Below are positions 43,301 through 54,504 of a stretch of DNA of 64,000 nucleotides, piece after piece. Positions within the stretch are counted from its first letter, which is position 1. Every line of letters starts with the position of its first letter. The DNA is from Phaeospirillum tilakii (lineage in GTDB: Bacteria > Pseudomonadota > Alphaproteobacteria > Rhodospirillales > Magnetospirillaceae): the NCBI RefSeq assembly GCF_042683125.1, contig NZ_JBHUIY010000012.1, positions 41,787 through 105,786 on the forward strand, given 5' to 3'. The position numbers and the translations under genes were made by a program. The notes under the pieces were generated by a model. It made no database searches. It saw only the letters and a program-made list of their open reading frames with translations, and was not told the DNA's origin.

Positions 43301-43834
43301 CATGCCGCGCCCGCCGCCGCCCCAGCTCGCCTTCAGCATCAGCGGATAGCCGATCGCGCCCGCCAGCCGGCGGCATTCCTCGGCATCGGCCGGCAGCGGC
43401 CCGGTCGCCGGCATCACCGGCACCCCGGCCGACACCGCGAGGTTGCGCGCCGCCACCTTGTTGCCGAGCAGCCGCATCACGTCGGAGGAGGGGCCGACGA
43501 ACACCAGCCCGGCGGCGCGCACCGCGTCGGCGAAATCGGGATTCTCGGCCAGGAAGCCATAGCCGGGATGGACCGCGTCGCAGCCGGTCTCCTTCGCCAC
43601 CTGGACGATCTCGTCGATCGACAGATAGGCCTCGATCGGACCCTTGCCCTTGCCGATCAGGTAGGATTCGTCGGCCTTGAACCGGTGCAGCGCGAAGCGG
43701 TCCTCGGTCGAATAGATCGCGACGGTGGACATGCCAAGCTCGGTGGCGGCGCGGCAGATCCGAATGGCGATCTCGCCCCGGTTGGCGACGAGCAGCTTGC
43801 GCAGGGGCAGGTGACAGGGCAAGGCGGCGGTCAT
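40355..43834 (-). CDS. pyc: Pyruvate carboxylase
   Basis: Biotin enzyme that makes oxaloacetate from pyruvate, anaplerotic, 1159 residues and single-chain. Domains in order: biotin carboxylase (LVANRGEIAIRICRAATELG, SWGGGGRGMRVV ATP-grasp loop), carboxyltransferase (TFRDAHQSLIATRMRTADLM, the metal site around HFHTHDTSG), the allosteric/tetramerisation region, and biotinyl domain with Lys1120 in EAMKMETAV. The length is normal. It is divergent from a GntR regulator gene with 142 bases between starts, suggesting carbon-source control. Confidence 0.97.
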   Translation of the reverse strand: MTAALPCHLPLRKLLVANRGEIAIRICRAATELGMSTVAIYSTEDRFALHRFKADESYLIGKGKGPIEAYLSIDEIVQVAKETGCDAVHPGYGFLAENPDFADAVRAAGLVFVGPSSDVMRLLGNKVAARNLAVSAGVPVMPATGPLPADAEECRRLAGAIGYPLMLKASWGGGGRGMRVVENADELAELVAVARREAKAAFGNDEVYLEKLVRRARHVEVQILGDAGGELLHLFERDCSVQRRNQKVVERAPAPYLDPAGREALCAAALTLARAAGYQNAGTVEFLMDVDSGAFYFIEVNPRVQVEHTVTEVVTGIDIVKAQIRIAAGARIGQPGAELPHQHEVRLNGHAIQCRITTEDPSNAFIPDYGRITAYRGAAGFGIRLDGGTAFSGALITRHYDSLLEKVTAWAPTPDEAILRMERALREFRIRGVATNLTFLEAVICHPRFVACEYTTRFIDETPELFTRSERRDRASRLLNFIGEVMVNGNPEVAGLPQPKSVSVPEAPAWDHGAPPPDGSKQLLDRLGAEGLARWMLEQKRVLITDTTFRDAHQSLIATRMRTADLMAAAPAYARRLPGLFSVECWGGATFDVAMRFLKEDPWERLHGFRRAMPNLLLQMLLRSANAVGYTNYPDNVVRHFVAQAAENGVDLFRVFDSLNWVDNMRVAIDAVRETGRLCEGTICYTGDLDDPARPKYDLKYYVTMAKELEAAGAHILGIKDMAGLAKPKAIARLVRTLKQEVGLPIHFHTHDTSGLSAASVLAAVEAGVDAIDAAMDAMSGLTSQPPLGSICAALAQHERDPGLDHTALNDLSRYWEGVRALYAPFEADIRSGTADVYRHEMPGGQYTNLRAQARSLGVEQHWDWVAQAYADVNRLFGDVVKVTPTSKVVGDMALMMVTSNLTPEDVLDPHKEIAFPESVVSFFKGDLGQPVGGFPAALQKKVLAGAEPIRVRPGAVLPPADLAAERAAAETKAGRTVSEAELASYLMYPKVFTDFAAHQRSFGDVSGLPTDVFFYGMQPGQEISVEIERGKSLIIRFLAIGEADADGERKVFFELNGQPRVVRISDRTVAPARVARPKAEPGNPAQIGAPMPGLVVSVAVHPGQPVEKGDLLVAIEAMKMETAVRAERAGIVAQVAVTPGTQVEAKDLLVVLEGAATA

Positions 43835-43952
43835 GGTTCATCCTTTTGTGCGGCGCAGGGCTATCGGATAAAACTCTTTACCGCTCTTGTAAACAGGGTT
43901 CTTGCTCTTGCCGACCGATGGGGTTTGGGCGTAGCTAATCGTTTCGGCCCAG

Positions 43953-43963
43953 TTCGGTCCGAA
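43953..43963. promoter_or_regulatory. Candidate operator between pyc and gntR
   Basis: Perfect palindrome TTCGG-T-CCGAA, with a second TTCGG half 12 bases upstream. It lies 14 bases before the GntR gene start. It could be the binding site of that regulator, although FCD-GntR sites more often read TNGT-N3-ACNA. Confidence 0.3.
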
Positions 43964-43976
43964 GCCAACCCTTGAG

Positions 43977-44741
43977 ATGGGCATGACGGAACGAATCAGA
44001 CCCCCCAAACTGGCCGACAGCATCGCCCACCATCTCGAACGGCTGATTCTCGAGGGCAGTCTGCGACCGGGAGAACGTCTGCTGCCGGAACGCGAACTGG
44101 CGGCGCGGTTCGACGTGTCGCGCCCGTCGCTGCGCGAGGCGCTCGACAAGCTGGAGGGGCGCGGGCTGCTGTCGTCGGAACGCGGCGGCGCGACCGAGGT
44201 GGCGCCGCTGCTGGGCGAGGGATTCTGCGGTCCGATCCGCGAGGTGCTGACCGGCCATCCCGAGGCGGTGCTCGATTACCTCGAATTCCGCCGGCTGGTC
44301 GAAAGCACCGCGACCGCCCTCGCCGCGCAGCGCGCCACCGACATCGACCGCGCCAGCCTGACCCGCCGCTTTGCCGCGATCGAGGCGGCCAATCAGGCCG
44401 GCGACCGTTCGTTGGAGGCCGAGGCCGGCACCCAGTTCCATCTCGCCATCTACGAGGCCTCGCACAGTCTGGTGATGATGCATGTGATGCGGGCGCTGAT
44501 GGGGCTGCTCGGGCATGACGAGCTGTACAGCCGGGCGATGCTGTACCGGCGGCAGGCGGTGCGCGACCTGCTGTTCAATCAGCACCGCGCCATCCTCGAC
44601 GCGGTGCTGGCCGGCGATCCCGGCGCCGCCCAGGCGGCGGCCGAGGCGCATATCGATTTCACTCGCGATGCGTTGCGCGAGATCGCCGAGGCCGATGCCC
44701 GTCTCGACGCCTCATTGTCGCGGATCGGCGGGCGGCAATAA
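43977..44741 (+). CDS. GntR-family (FadR subfamily, FCD domain) regulator
   Basis: The protein is 254 residues. The winged-helix domain has LADSIAHHLERLILEGSLRPGERLLPERELAARFDVSRPSLREALDKLEGRGLL split over residues 12-65. The FCD all-helical ligand domain includes DYLEFRRLVESTATALAAQR, FHLAIYEASHS, and AHIDFTRDALREI; the metal-binding Asp and His residues are in DLLFNQHRAILDAVLAGD. The closest described members are PdhR/LldR/GlcC, which sense pyruvate, lactate or glycolate. Divergence from pyc makes pyruvate metabolism the likely target. Two ATGs six bases apart lack a clear ribosome binding site. Confidence 0.88.
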   Translation: MGMTERIRPPKLADSIAHHLERLILEGSLRPGERLLPERELAARFDVSRPSLREALDKLEGRGLLSSERGGATEVAPLLGEGFCGPIREVLTGHPEAVLDYLEFRRLVESTATALAAQRATDIDRASLTRRFAAIEAANQAGDRSLEAEAGTQFHLAIYEASHSLVMMHVMRALMGLLGHDELYSRAMLYRRQAVRDLLFNQHRAILDAVLAGDPGAAQAAAEAHIDFTRDALREIAEADARLDASLSRIGGRQ

Positions 44742-44747
44742 TCTCAA

Positions 44748-44801
44748 GCGGGGCGCTGCCCCGCCCCCGCCAGGGGCCGCCGGCCCCTGGACCCCGTTCC
44801 G
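44748..44801 (+). repeat. Dispersed palindromic element, type A
   Basis: GCGGGGC-GCT-GCCCCGC, linker, CCAGGGGCC-GCC-GGCCCCTGG, then ACCCCGTTCC. Six bases after the GntR gene stop and ending just before the GST ribosome binding site. Confidence 0.7.
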
Positions 44802-44819
44802 TTACGAAGGAGGGTCGAG

Positions 44820-45434
44820 ATGCGTCTGATCGGAATGCTGGATTCGCCCTATGTCCGCCGTACCGCGATCGCCCTCGATCTGCTGGGGGTGGGGTTCGAG
44901 CATCAATCCCTGTCGGTGTTTGCCGATTTCGACCGTTTCGCCGCGATCAATCCGGTGGTCAAGGCGCCGACCCTGGTGACCGATGACGGGACGGTGCTGC
45001 TCGAGTCGACCCTGATCCTCGCTTATGCCGAGACGCTGGCGGTGGCGGAACGGCGGCTGACCCCGACCGATCCGGCCGGGCTGCTGCGGGCGACCCGGTT
45101 GCTGGGGCTGGCGCTGGCGGCGTGCGAGAAGACGGTGCAGATCGTCTACGAGACCCGGCTGCGGCCGATCGACAAGCAGCATCAGCCCTGGCTCGACCGG
45201 GTGTGGCAGCAGCTCGATGCCGCCTATCGTCTGCTCGAAGCCGAGATCGGCGCGGGCGAGGGGTGGGTGGTGGCGGAGCGGCCGCTGCTGGCCGATGTCA
45301 CCATCGCGGTGACGTGGCGGTTCAGCCGCGACCTGCTGGGCGAGCGGATCGACCCGGCCGCCCTTCCCCGTCTGGCCCGTTTGTCGGCCCAGGCGGAGGA
45401 AACGGCGGCGTTCCGCCGTTTCCCTCCGGCCTGA
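44820..45434 (+). CDS. Glutathione S-transferase family protein
   Basis: The protein is 204 residues. The thioredoxin-like N-terminal domain has MRLIGMLDSPYVRRTAIALDLL and the glutathione-binding VVKAPTLVTDDGTVLLESTLI (conserved cis-Pro, Glu-Ser). The C-terminal helical domain contains ADVTIAVTWRFSRDLL. Ser9 or Tyr11 could be the active-site residue. Substrate unknown. AAGGAGGG is upstream. It is separated from gntR by a repeat element. Confidence 0.92.
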   Translation: MRLIGMLDSPYVRRTAIALDLLGVGFEHQSLSVFADFDRFAAINPVVKAPTLVTDDGTVLLESTLILAYAETLAVAERRLTPTDPAGLLRATRLLGLALAACEKTVQIVYETRLRPIDKQHQPWLDRVWQQLDAAYRLLEAEIGAGEGWVVAERPLLADVTIAVTWRFSRDLLGERIDPAALPRLARLSAQAEETAAFRRFPPA

Positions 45435-45445
45435 AGCCCGACGGG

Positions 45446-46354
45446 TCAGAACACCGGCACGACCAGACGGACGTTGAGGACGTCGTCGCCGACGTCGTTA
45501 TGGACCAGCAGATAGTGGTTGTAGGTGCCCTGGAGGCTGAACCGGCCGAAATCATAGCCGAGGATCGGCCCCAGGCCGTAGGACTGCGACACGGTGCCGG
45601 ACAGCTTGGTGCCGTTGCGGCTGTCCTGTTCGATCTGGTTGAGCTGGAACGCGCCGAGGCCGACGGTCCAGCCGCCGATGGTCTTGGTCGCGGTGTAATC
45701 GACCGCGATCTGGTCGCCGGACTGGTAGCGGGTGCGGTCGTTGCGGGTGCTGGTGTCGTAATAGATCTGGGCGCTGAGGTTCCAGCCGTCATGCAGCCAG
45801 CTGATGCCGAGCGCCGGCTCGAAGGTGGTGAAGCCGTTGCCCGAGCCGACGCCGCCGCGTGACGGGCTGCGACCGGGGGCCGAGCTGGCATCGTCGAGCC
45901 ACACCCCGAAGCTGCCCTTGACGTGGAAATCGTAGGGCAGGGCCCAGGACAGGATCACCGGGGCGAGGTAGGTGTTGAAATTGCCCCAATGGCCGGTGTT
46001 GGTCAGGGTCGGCGCATTGGGCACGCCGATCTCGGTGTAATCCAGCGGCTGGGCTACCGCGACGGCGTACTGCGCCCCCAGCACCTCAAGCCCGGTGTTC
46101 CACAGCAGCACCGGCGCCTCGACCACCGCGTTGAGCGACATCCCGGTCTTGCGGTCGGCCGGACCGTATTGCTTGAAGCTGGCGAAATAATTGTTCAGCG
46201 CGAAATAGAGCCCTTCCGGCGGCAGCGCCCCGGCCGGCAGGCCGCTATCGACGCCGCGCAGATGCTGGTCCCACAATTCGGTCGCCCCGGCCGGTGCGGA
46301 CAGCAGGGCGAGCCCCAGCGCGAGCGCGAGTCCGCGCCCGAGTTTGTGCAACAT
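45446..46354 (-). CDS. Outer-membrane transporter, MetA/SphA-like phenol-degradation family
   Basis: A 302-residue beta-barrel-type protein with a signal peptide (MLHKLGRGLALALGLALLSAPAGA). It shows the family pattern of the outer-membrane transporter annotated in phenol and hydrocarbon pathways (PF13557): LPPEGLYFALNNYFASF, NTGLEVLGAQYAVAVAQPL, NTYLAPVILSWALPYDFHVKGSFGVWLDD, and a final aromatic strand. GGGGGAAA lies upstream of the chosen ATG. It is convergent with GST and is the gene upstream-adjacent to the metH 3' end. The substrate is unknown. Confidence 0.85.
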   Translation of the reverse strand: MLHKLGRGLALALGLALLSAPAGATELWDQHLRGVDSGLPAGALPPEGLYFALNNYFASFKQYGPADRKTGMSLNAVVEAPVLLWNTGLEVLGAQYAVAVAQPLDYTEIGVPNAPTLTNTGHWGNFNTYLAPVILSWALPYDFHVKGSFGVWLDDASSAPGRSPSRGGVGSGNGFTTFEPALGISWLHDGWNLSAQIYYDTSTRNDRTRYQSGDQIAVDYTATKTIGGWTVGLGAFQLNQIEQDSRNGTKLSGTVSQSYGLGPILGYDFGRFSLQGTYNHYLLVHNDVGDDVLNVRLVVPVF

Positions 46355-46484
46355 CGGTGTTTCCCCCTCTGACGTTACGACCGCGTTGCCGCGGTCTCCC
46401 TCTCCCGACCCGGCCCCCCCTCCCCAGGGTTGGCCCGGCCGGACTCCCTTCGACGTCGCCGCCCCCCGTTCCCTTCCAAAAAAG

Positions 46485-46534
46485 AAGGGGGTCCGGGGCA
46501 TCGCCCCGGGCCGGGTGCGGGGCGGCAGCCCCGC
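46485..46534 (-). terminator. Palindromic element acting as the metH terminator
   Basis: GCGGGGC-TGCC-GCCCCGC and CCGGGGC-GAT-GCCCCGG on the minus strand, three bases after the metH stop, followed by CCCCCTTCTTTTTTGG. The T-run makes this copy a convincing terminator; its modules match the type B repeats. Confidence 0.7.
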
Positions 46535-46536
46535 CG

Positions 46537-50052
<3,516 letters not shown>

Positions 50053-50080
50053 CGCCGTAAGATCCTCGCGGGTGCGGAGT

Positions 50081-50096
50081 CAGTCTTACTAGACTG
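50081..50096. promoter_or_regulatory. Inverted repeat upstream of metH
   Basis: Perfect CAGTCT-TACT-AGACTG 29 bases before the metH start, in the divergent gap. It could be an operator for a methionine or homocysteine regulator. No known motif is matched. Confidence 0.25.
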
Positions 50097-50243
50097 GATT
50101 CATCGCGCTGTCACGATTGCCGCGTCGGGGCGCCGCGTCCGGCCTGTGTGAAACGTCTCATTCTCTGCGGCAAGGGAAGGTTGTATCCTGGTCCCCAACG
50201 CAAGACGAGGGGGCGCGGGGGCCCGCTTCGTCCGGTTGAAGCG

Positions 50244-51437
50244 ATGGTGCGCGAGATGACTCAGAAAATGGAAGCCGGCGCTGGCGCCGACCTGGGCCGG
50301 TCGTCCGATCCGGCGGTGGTGGCGGTGCGGTCGGCGCTGGAAGGCCCGGTGATCGAGGTGTTGCGGCGGGAGATCCCCAATCTGCAAACCCTGCCGCGCG
50401 GGGCCGCCTATGACGTGGTGATGAACGATCCCCGCCTGCTGGCCGAATGTTTCCACCTGTTCCGCAGCCGTCCCGAACTGTTCCGCGAGGTGGTGGTCGA
50501 TGGCGAGCGCCGTCCGGTCACCCGCGACGAATCGCTGCTGGCCTGCGGCCGTACCCTGGGCGACGCGGTGGCGCTGGTGGTGCGGGCGGCGGCGCGGCGC
50601 CATTTCCGCCGCCGGCTCGACGATGGCCCGGCGCGGCTGGCCGCGCCGGTGATGCCGGAGGTGCCGGTGCTGAAGCGATGGGCGATCTCGCTCGGGCTGG
50701 CCGAGCCGCCGCGCCGGCCACGGCGTTCCACCGCGCCGTCGCGCGCCGACGAGCTGTATCGGGCGATCCGGGCCCATCTGTGCTTCGACTGGCAGGTGCC
50801 GTTGATCCCCCATTATGTGCCGATGACCCCGGCGCTGGTGACCAGTCTCGGCCCCCGGCTGCTCGACGTGCGCGAGGCGGCCGAATTGCGGGCCCTGGCC
50901 GCGCCCGGCGGCGCGCCGGCCGATGGGCGGGCGCCGCTGCTGCTTGACGGGGCGCGGCGGCTGATGGTGTCCGGCCATGACCGGATCGATGCCGAGGTGC
51001 TGTGGCGGGTGGTGCAGCAGATGGATCTCGGCCGGCTGTTCCCCCACGGCGAGACCGAGCGGATCCGCCGCGCGGTGGCCCAGGTGTCGGCGGTGCAGGG
51101 CGAGGTGATCCGGGCGCTGCTGCCGGTGCTGGGCGACGACATCCGCCGCTTCACCGTGTTCCTGATGGTGGCCTTCGTCGTGCTGGGCGAGCCGCGCTTC
51201 AAGCAGGATTTCTGCCACGAGGGCCGCGCCCACGCCGTGCGCCGGCTGGCCGAGCGGCTGGCGCCGCTGCCGGTGCCGCCGCCCAGCCTCGACGAGATGA
51301 ACCGGTTCTATCAGGCGGTGCTGGGGACCGCCTATGCCGGCGGGGCCGAGCCCAATGGCGAGGCGCTGCTGATGACCCATCCCGATCTGGTCCGCGCCCT
51401 CGACGCGCTGGGGCCGGTGCCGGCGCCGCTGGGATAG
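50244..51437 (+). CDS. Hypothetical protein, about 397 residues
   Basis: I do not recognise this protein. It is soluble, with no signal peptide or membrane helix, and mostly helical. Notable blocks are EVLRREIPNLQTLPRGAAY near residue 40, MNDPRLLAECFHLFRSRPELFREVVVDGERR, a basic stretch RAAARRHFRRRLDDGP, ADELYRAIRAHLCFDWQVPLIPHYVPMT, and DIRRFTVFLMVAFVVLGEPRFKQDFCHEG. Single Cys and His residues are scattered without a metal pattern. The codon use matches its neighbours, so it is native, not recently acquired. The start is uncertain: GTG at 50148, ATG here, or ATG twelve bases later are all in frame. It is divergent from metH with a hairpin downstream. Confidence 0.7.
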   Translation: MVREMTQKMEAGAGADLGRSSDPAVVAVRSALEGPVIEVLRREIPNLQTLPRGAAYDVVMNDPRLLAECFHLFRSRPELFREVVVDGERRPVTRDESLLACGRTLGDAVALVVRAAARRHFRRRLDDGPARLAAPVMPEVPVLKRWAISLGLAEPPRRPRRSTAPSRADELYRAIRAHLCFDWQVPLIPHYVPMTPALVTSLGPRLLDVREAAELRALAAPGGAPADGRAPLLLDGARRLMVSGHDRIDAEVLWRVVQQMDLGRLFPHGETERIRRAVAQVSAVQGEVIRALLPVLGDDIRRFTVFLMVAFVVLGEPRFKQDFCHEGRAHAVRRLAERLAPLPVPPPSLDEMNRFYQAVLGTAYAGGAEPNGEALLMTHPDLVRALDALGPVPAPLG

Positions 51438-51453
51438 GGCGGCCGGAAACGGT

Positions 51454-51479
51454 TCCGCCCGGGTGGGGGCCCGGGCGGA
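51454..51479. terminator. Hairpin after the unrecognised gene
   Basis: Perfect TCCGCCCGGG / CCCGGGCGGA ten-base-pair stem with loop TGGGGG, 16 bases after the stop. Confidence 0.6.
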
Positions 51480-51737
51480 TCGTGGGGTGGGAGAGAGAGC
51501 GGGCTCAGTGCCTCGGGGGACGGGGCGGCAGCGGCGGCGCGAGACGGCGCGGCCCGGAAAAGAGGCCCCGAACCGGCGGGAGCGGGGGAAAGCGCGCCGG
51601 TCCGGGGCGGCGGCGTGGCGGCAGGAACGGCACCACCGAGGACCAGGGAAGGGGGGAAATCCCTGGAGAAACGCCCGGGGGGACGGGCGAGGGGTGATGG
51701 GGGCCGTGGGGGCGGCTGCCGGCCGCGCCGGTCATGG
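51480..51737. other. Non-coding, purine-rich stretch
   Basis: About 260 bases with no gene I can support. It is G/A-rich on the plus strand (runs of GGGGA and GGAAAG) and short frames here are low complexity. I see no RNA gene or clear promoter. Confidence 0.4.
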
Positions 51738-51875
51738 TCAGAAACTCGCCTGGGCGAAGCCGGTGACTCGGCGGCGCAGTTCGGCGGCGGCGAGGTCGAG
51801 TTCGCCGAGAGACGCGGCGACCTGGGCGATGCGGCGGGTGAATTCGGCGCGGAATTGGGCAATGTCGAAGGTCAT
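51738..51875 (-). CDS. Small ORF, 45-residue helical protein
   Basis: Begins MTFDIAQFRAEFTRRIAQVA and continues with SLGELDLAAAELRRRVTGFAQ, an amphipathic helical hairpin pattern. AGGAC lies in front of the ATG and a perfect TATACT hexamer is about 55 bases upstream (51931-51936, minus strand). No family is recognised. The codon pattern (GC-rich third positions) fits real coding, but the length makes chance possible. Confidence 0.5.
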   Translation of the reverse strand: MTFDIAQFRAEFTRRIAQVAASLGELDLAAAELRRRVTGFAQASF

Positions 51876-52046
51876 GTCCGTCGTCCTGTTCTCGGCGAAG
51901 CGGCGCTGTACCATACCAGCGTCTAGGGGGAGTATATGGAATTCGGTTAAACGGACTTGCGGCCCGATATAAACCGGGGGTGAATGGTGCAGATTTTTTT
52001 GGGGATTCTGCGGTTGGGGGCGCCGGCGGGAAACGGCCGGTGGCGG

Positions 52047-52295
52047 TCAGGACCGGGCGGAGCCCTCGTCGGCGCCGTCCGCCTCGATCCGGGCGTGAAA
52101 GCAGCGCAGGCACCACAGCACCGGGGCCAGCACCCGTTCGCGGACCACCCGGTGGCGGGTTGGCTGCCCGCATTGGGGGCAGAGGTGAATCTCGTCCTGG
52201 GCCTCGGCCACGTCCGGCGGTCTCTTAGTCGTCGTTCCCGTGCCGCCGAATGTGGCGGAAACAAAAATTCTGCCGGTGAAATCGACCGCAATCAA
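52047..52295 (-). CDS. Small zinc-ribbon-like protein
   Basis: A frame of up to 82 residues with a Cys4 pattern LCPQCGQPTRHRVVRERVLAPVLWCLRCFHARIE split over its C-terminal half, which would make a zinc ribbon. The N-terminal part is weak and a start is not obvious: the only upstream codon is TTG with AAGAG touching it. It may be a genuine small zinc protein or a chance frame. No neighbour suggests a partner. Confidence 0.4.
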   Translation of the reverse strand: MIAVDFTGRIFVSATFGGTGTTTKRPPDVAEAQDEIHLCPQCGQPTRHRVVRERVLAPVLWCLRCFHARIEADGADEGSARS

Positions 52296-52363
52296 CTCTT
52301 CATTTTATCGTGAGATCGGAACCTGCCAACGTCTTCCCACCACCGTGACGAGGAGGGTCAGTC

Positions 52364-52600
52364 TTGGACGACATCGATTGCGCCACCGAACGGTCTGAGG
52401 TTTTTACCGGAGCCGCTCTGCACGCCGTGCTGAGCCGCGTGACCGCCGGACCGCTGTCCAACGGGGTTTGCCAGTCCTGCCAGGATGCCATCGAGCCGGA
52501 ACGGTTGCGGGCCAATCCCCGCGCCCGGCTGTGCGCCGGTTGCGCGGCGGAAGAGGAAGCCCACCGCCTGCGCCGCCGCCGCTGCGGTCCGCACGACTGA
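52364..52600 (+). CDS. TraR/DksA-type zinc-finger protein
   Basis: A 78-residue protein with the C-terminal DksA/TraR zinc finger: CQSCQDAIEPERLRANPRARLCAGCAAEEE (split here over residues about 36-64). The N-terminal coiled-coil of full DksA is absent, as in short TraR-like proteins. The start is TTG, seven bases after GAGGAGGG. Such short forms may bind the RNA polymerase secondary channel or have lost that role. Confidence 0.8.
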   Translation: MDDIDCATERSEVFTGAALHAVLSRVTAGPLSNGVCQSCQDAIEPERLRANPRARLCAGCAAEEEAHRLRRRRCGPHD

Positions 52601-52619
52601 GATTTCCGTCAAACGCTGG

Positions 52620-52705
52620 GCGGGGCTGCCGCCCCGCCGCCCCGCTCGGGGAGCAAAGCTCCCCGAACCCCTCTTCTGTTTATCGATGAAAACCAGGGGG
52701 CCGGG
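52620..52705. repeat. Dispersed palindromic element, type B
   Basis: GCGGGGC-TGCC-GCCCCGC, CGGGGAGC-AAA-GCTCCCCG, a T-rich segment, ATCGATGAAAA and GGGGGCC. It is the reverse-order partner of the copy at 21319 and lies in the convergent gap between the zinc-finger and chemoreceptor genes; the hairpin plus CTCTTCTGTTT could end the plus-strand transcript. Confidence 0.7.
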
Positions 52706-52710
52706 GCGCC

Positions 52711-54417
52711 TCACACCTCGGTGATCGAGGCGAGGAAGCGATCGACCTCCTCGCGCAGCACCGTCGATTGGCGTTGCAGCGCCTCGACCGCGTCGAGCAC
52801 GTCCTTGGCGGCGCGGTCGGTTTCCTGGATGGTCTGCGACACCGAGCCGATGGTCTCCGACACGAAATCGGTGCCGGTGGCGGCGTGATCGATGTTGCGG
52901 GCGATTTCCTGGGTGGCGGCGCCCTGCTGTTCGATCGCGGCGGCGATGGTGGTGGTGATGCCGTCCATCGAGGAGATGGTGGTGGTGATGCCGCGAATGG
53001 CGCGGACGGTCTTGTCGGTTTCCTGCTGGATGGTGGAGATCTGCGACGAGATGTCGTCGGTGGCGCCGACGGTCTGGCGGGCGAGGTTCTTGACCTCCGA
53101 GGCGACCACGGCAAAGCCCTTGCCGGCCTCGCCGGCCCGCGCCGCCTCGACGGTGGCGTTCAGCGCCAGCAGGTTGGTCTGCTCGGCGATGCCGGTGATC
53201 ATCTCGATGATCTCGCCGATCTTCTCGGCCGCGCCGGCCAGCCCCTGGACCCGGCCGTTGACGGTGTCGGCCTCGCGGGTGGCGGTGGCGGCGACCCGGT
53301 TGGACATGCCGACCTGCTCGGCGATCTCGCGGATCGAGGCCGACAGTTCCTCGGCGGCCGAGGCGACCATGCGGACGTTCTGATTGGCGTCGACCGCCTG
53401 GGTGGCGGCGGCGTTGGCGCTGGTCAGGGCGCGGTCGGCCGAGGCGACCATCCCCCGGGCCGACGCGGTCATCCGCTGCGCCGCCTCGGACACCGAATCG
53501 AGCACCGCGGTCACCGCCTTGTCGAAGGCGGCGATCAGGCCTTCAAGCCGCTTCATCCGTTCCTCGCGGTGGCGGGCGAGGGCGGCGGCGTCGGCCTCCA
53601 TTTGCTGCTTGGCGATGGCGTTGTCCTTGAACACCTGGACGGCGCGGGCGATGTCGCCGACCTCGTCGCTGCGGTCGAGCGCGGGCACCTCGACCGCGAC
53701 GTCGCCGCCGGCCAGCGCGTTCATCCGCCGGGTCATGTCCCCGATCGGGTTGGCGATGATGCGGTTGAGGCTCCAGCGCACGCCCAGCACCGCCAGTAGG
53801 GTGGCGATCACCCCGCCGATCGCCAGCCACAGCACGATCTGCTTGAGGCGGGCATCGGATTCGGCGGTGGACAGCGAGGAGGACAGCACCGCGATCACCT
53901 CGCCGTCGCCGATCCCCATCCCGCCGTGACAGGTGTGACAGACCGGCTGGTCGGCGCCCTCGGTGACGCCGAGCACGATCGGGAAGGAATAGCGGTAATA
54001 GCCGTCGACGAAGCGGCCGACCGGCTTCTTGGTCTCGAACGCCTCGCGATCGACCGCGTCGCGCGGCAGCTTGGGCGGCCGGTTGGGCTCGGCCTCCTTC
54101 ATGTAGGCGGTGACCTTGGGGCCCCAGGCGCTCCACACCTTGCCGGGATAATGGACGTTGCGGCTGTCGAACCAGTTGTTGAAGACGGTGATGCCGATAT
54201 TGTCGCCGTCGTCCGGGCGCTTGGCCATCACGTTGACGATCAGCGCGTGCAGCGAGGTCATCTCGTTGGCGGACAGGCGTTGCAGCTGTTTTTCGGTCTC
54301 GGCGGATTCGAAGCGGGCGATGGTGATCACCACCCCCAGAATCAACAGGGCGACGCCACAGCCGACGATCGCCATGAAGCGGCTCGACAGCCGCAGGTTA
54401 GCCCAAACTTTGGCCAC
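52711..54417 (-). CDS. Methyl-accepting chemotaxis protein with periplasmic haem (CxxCH) motif
   Basis: The protein is 568 residues. TM1 is at 13-35 and TM2 near 193-213, with HAMP after it. The periplasmic domain (36-190) resembles the DUF3365/Tll0287 type and carries Cys160-His-Thr-Cys163-His164, a c-type haem attachment motif, in PVCHTCHGGMGIGDGE. The signalling domain contains the hairpin tip IAEQTNLLALNATVEAARAGEAGKGFAVVA as split over residues about 430-460. No CheR/CheB tether is seen. Covalent haem in a chemoreceptor suggests sensing of redox state, oxygen or NO. It is monocistronic, downstream of ilvE. Confidence 0.92.
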   Translation of the reverse strand: MAKVWANLRLSSRFMAIVGCGVALLILGVVITIARFESAETEKQLQRLSANEMTSLHALIVNVMAKRPDDGDNIGITVFNNWFDSRNVHYPGKVWSAWGPKVTAYMKEAEPNRPPKLPRDAVDREAFETKKPVGRFVDGYYRYSFPIVLGVTEGADQPVCHTCHGGMGIGDGEVIAVLSSSLSTAESDARLKQIVLWLAIGGVIATLLAVLGVRWSLNRIIANPIGDMTRRMNALAGGDVAVEVPALDRSDEVGDIARAVQVFKDNAIAKQQMEADAAALARHREERMKRLEGLIAAFDKAVTAVLDSVSEAAQRMTASARGMVASADRALTSANAAATQAVDANQNVRMVASAAEELSASIREIAEQVGMSNRVAATATREADTVNGRVQGLAGAAEKIGEIIEMITGIAEQTNLLALNATVEAARAGEAGKGFAVVASEVKNLARQTVGATDDISSQISTIQQETDKTVRAIRGITTTISSMDGITTTIAAAIEQQGAATQEIARNIDHAATGTDFVSETIGSVSQTIQETDRAAKDVLDAVEALQRQSTVLREEVDRFLASITEV

Positions 54418-54504
54418 GAACAGCGTACTCCTTCTCCGCCGGCAACAGGACCGACCCTGAGTCCAGAGTGTAAAAAAACATCCACAAGTTTAATCCCCTC
54501 GGGT

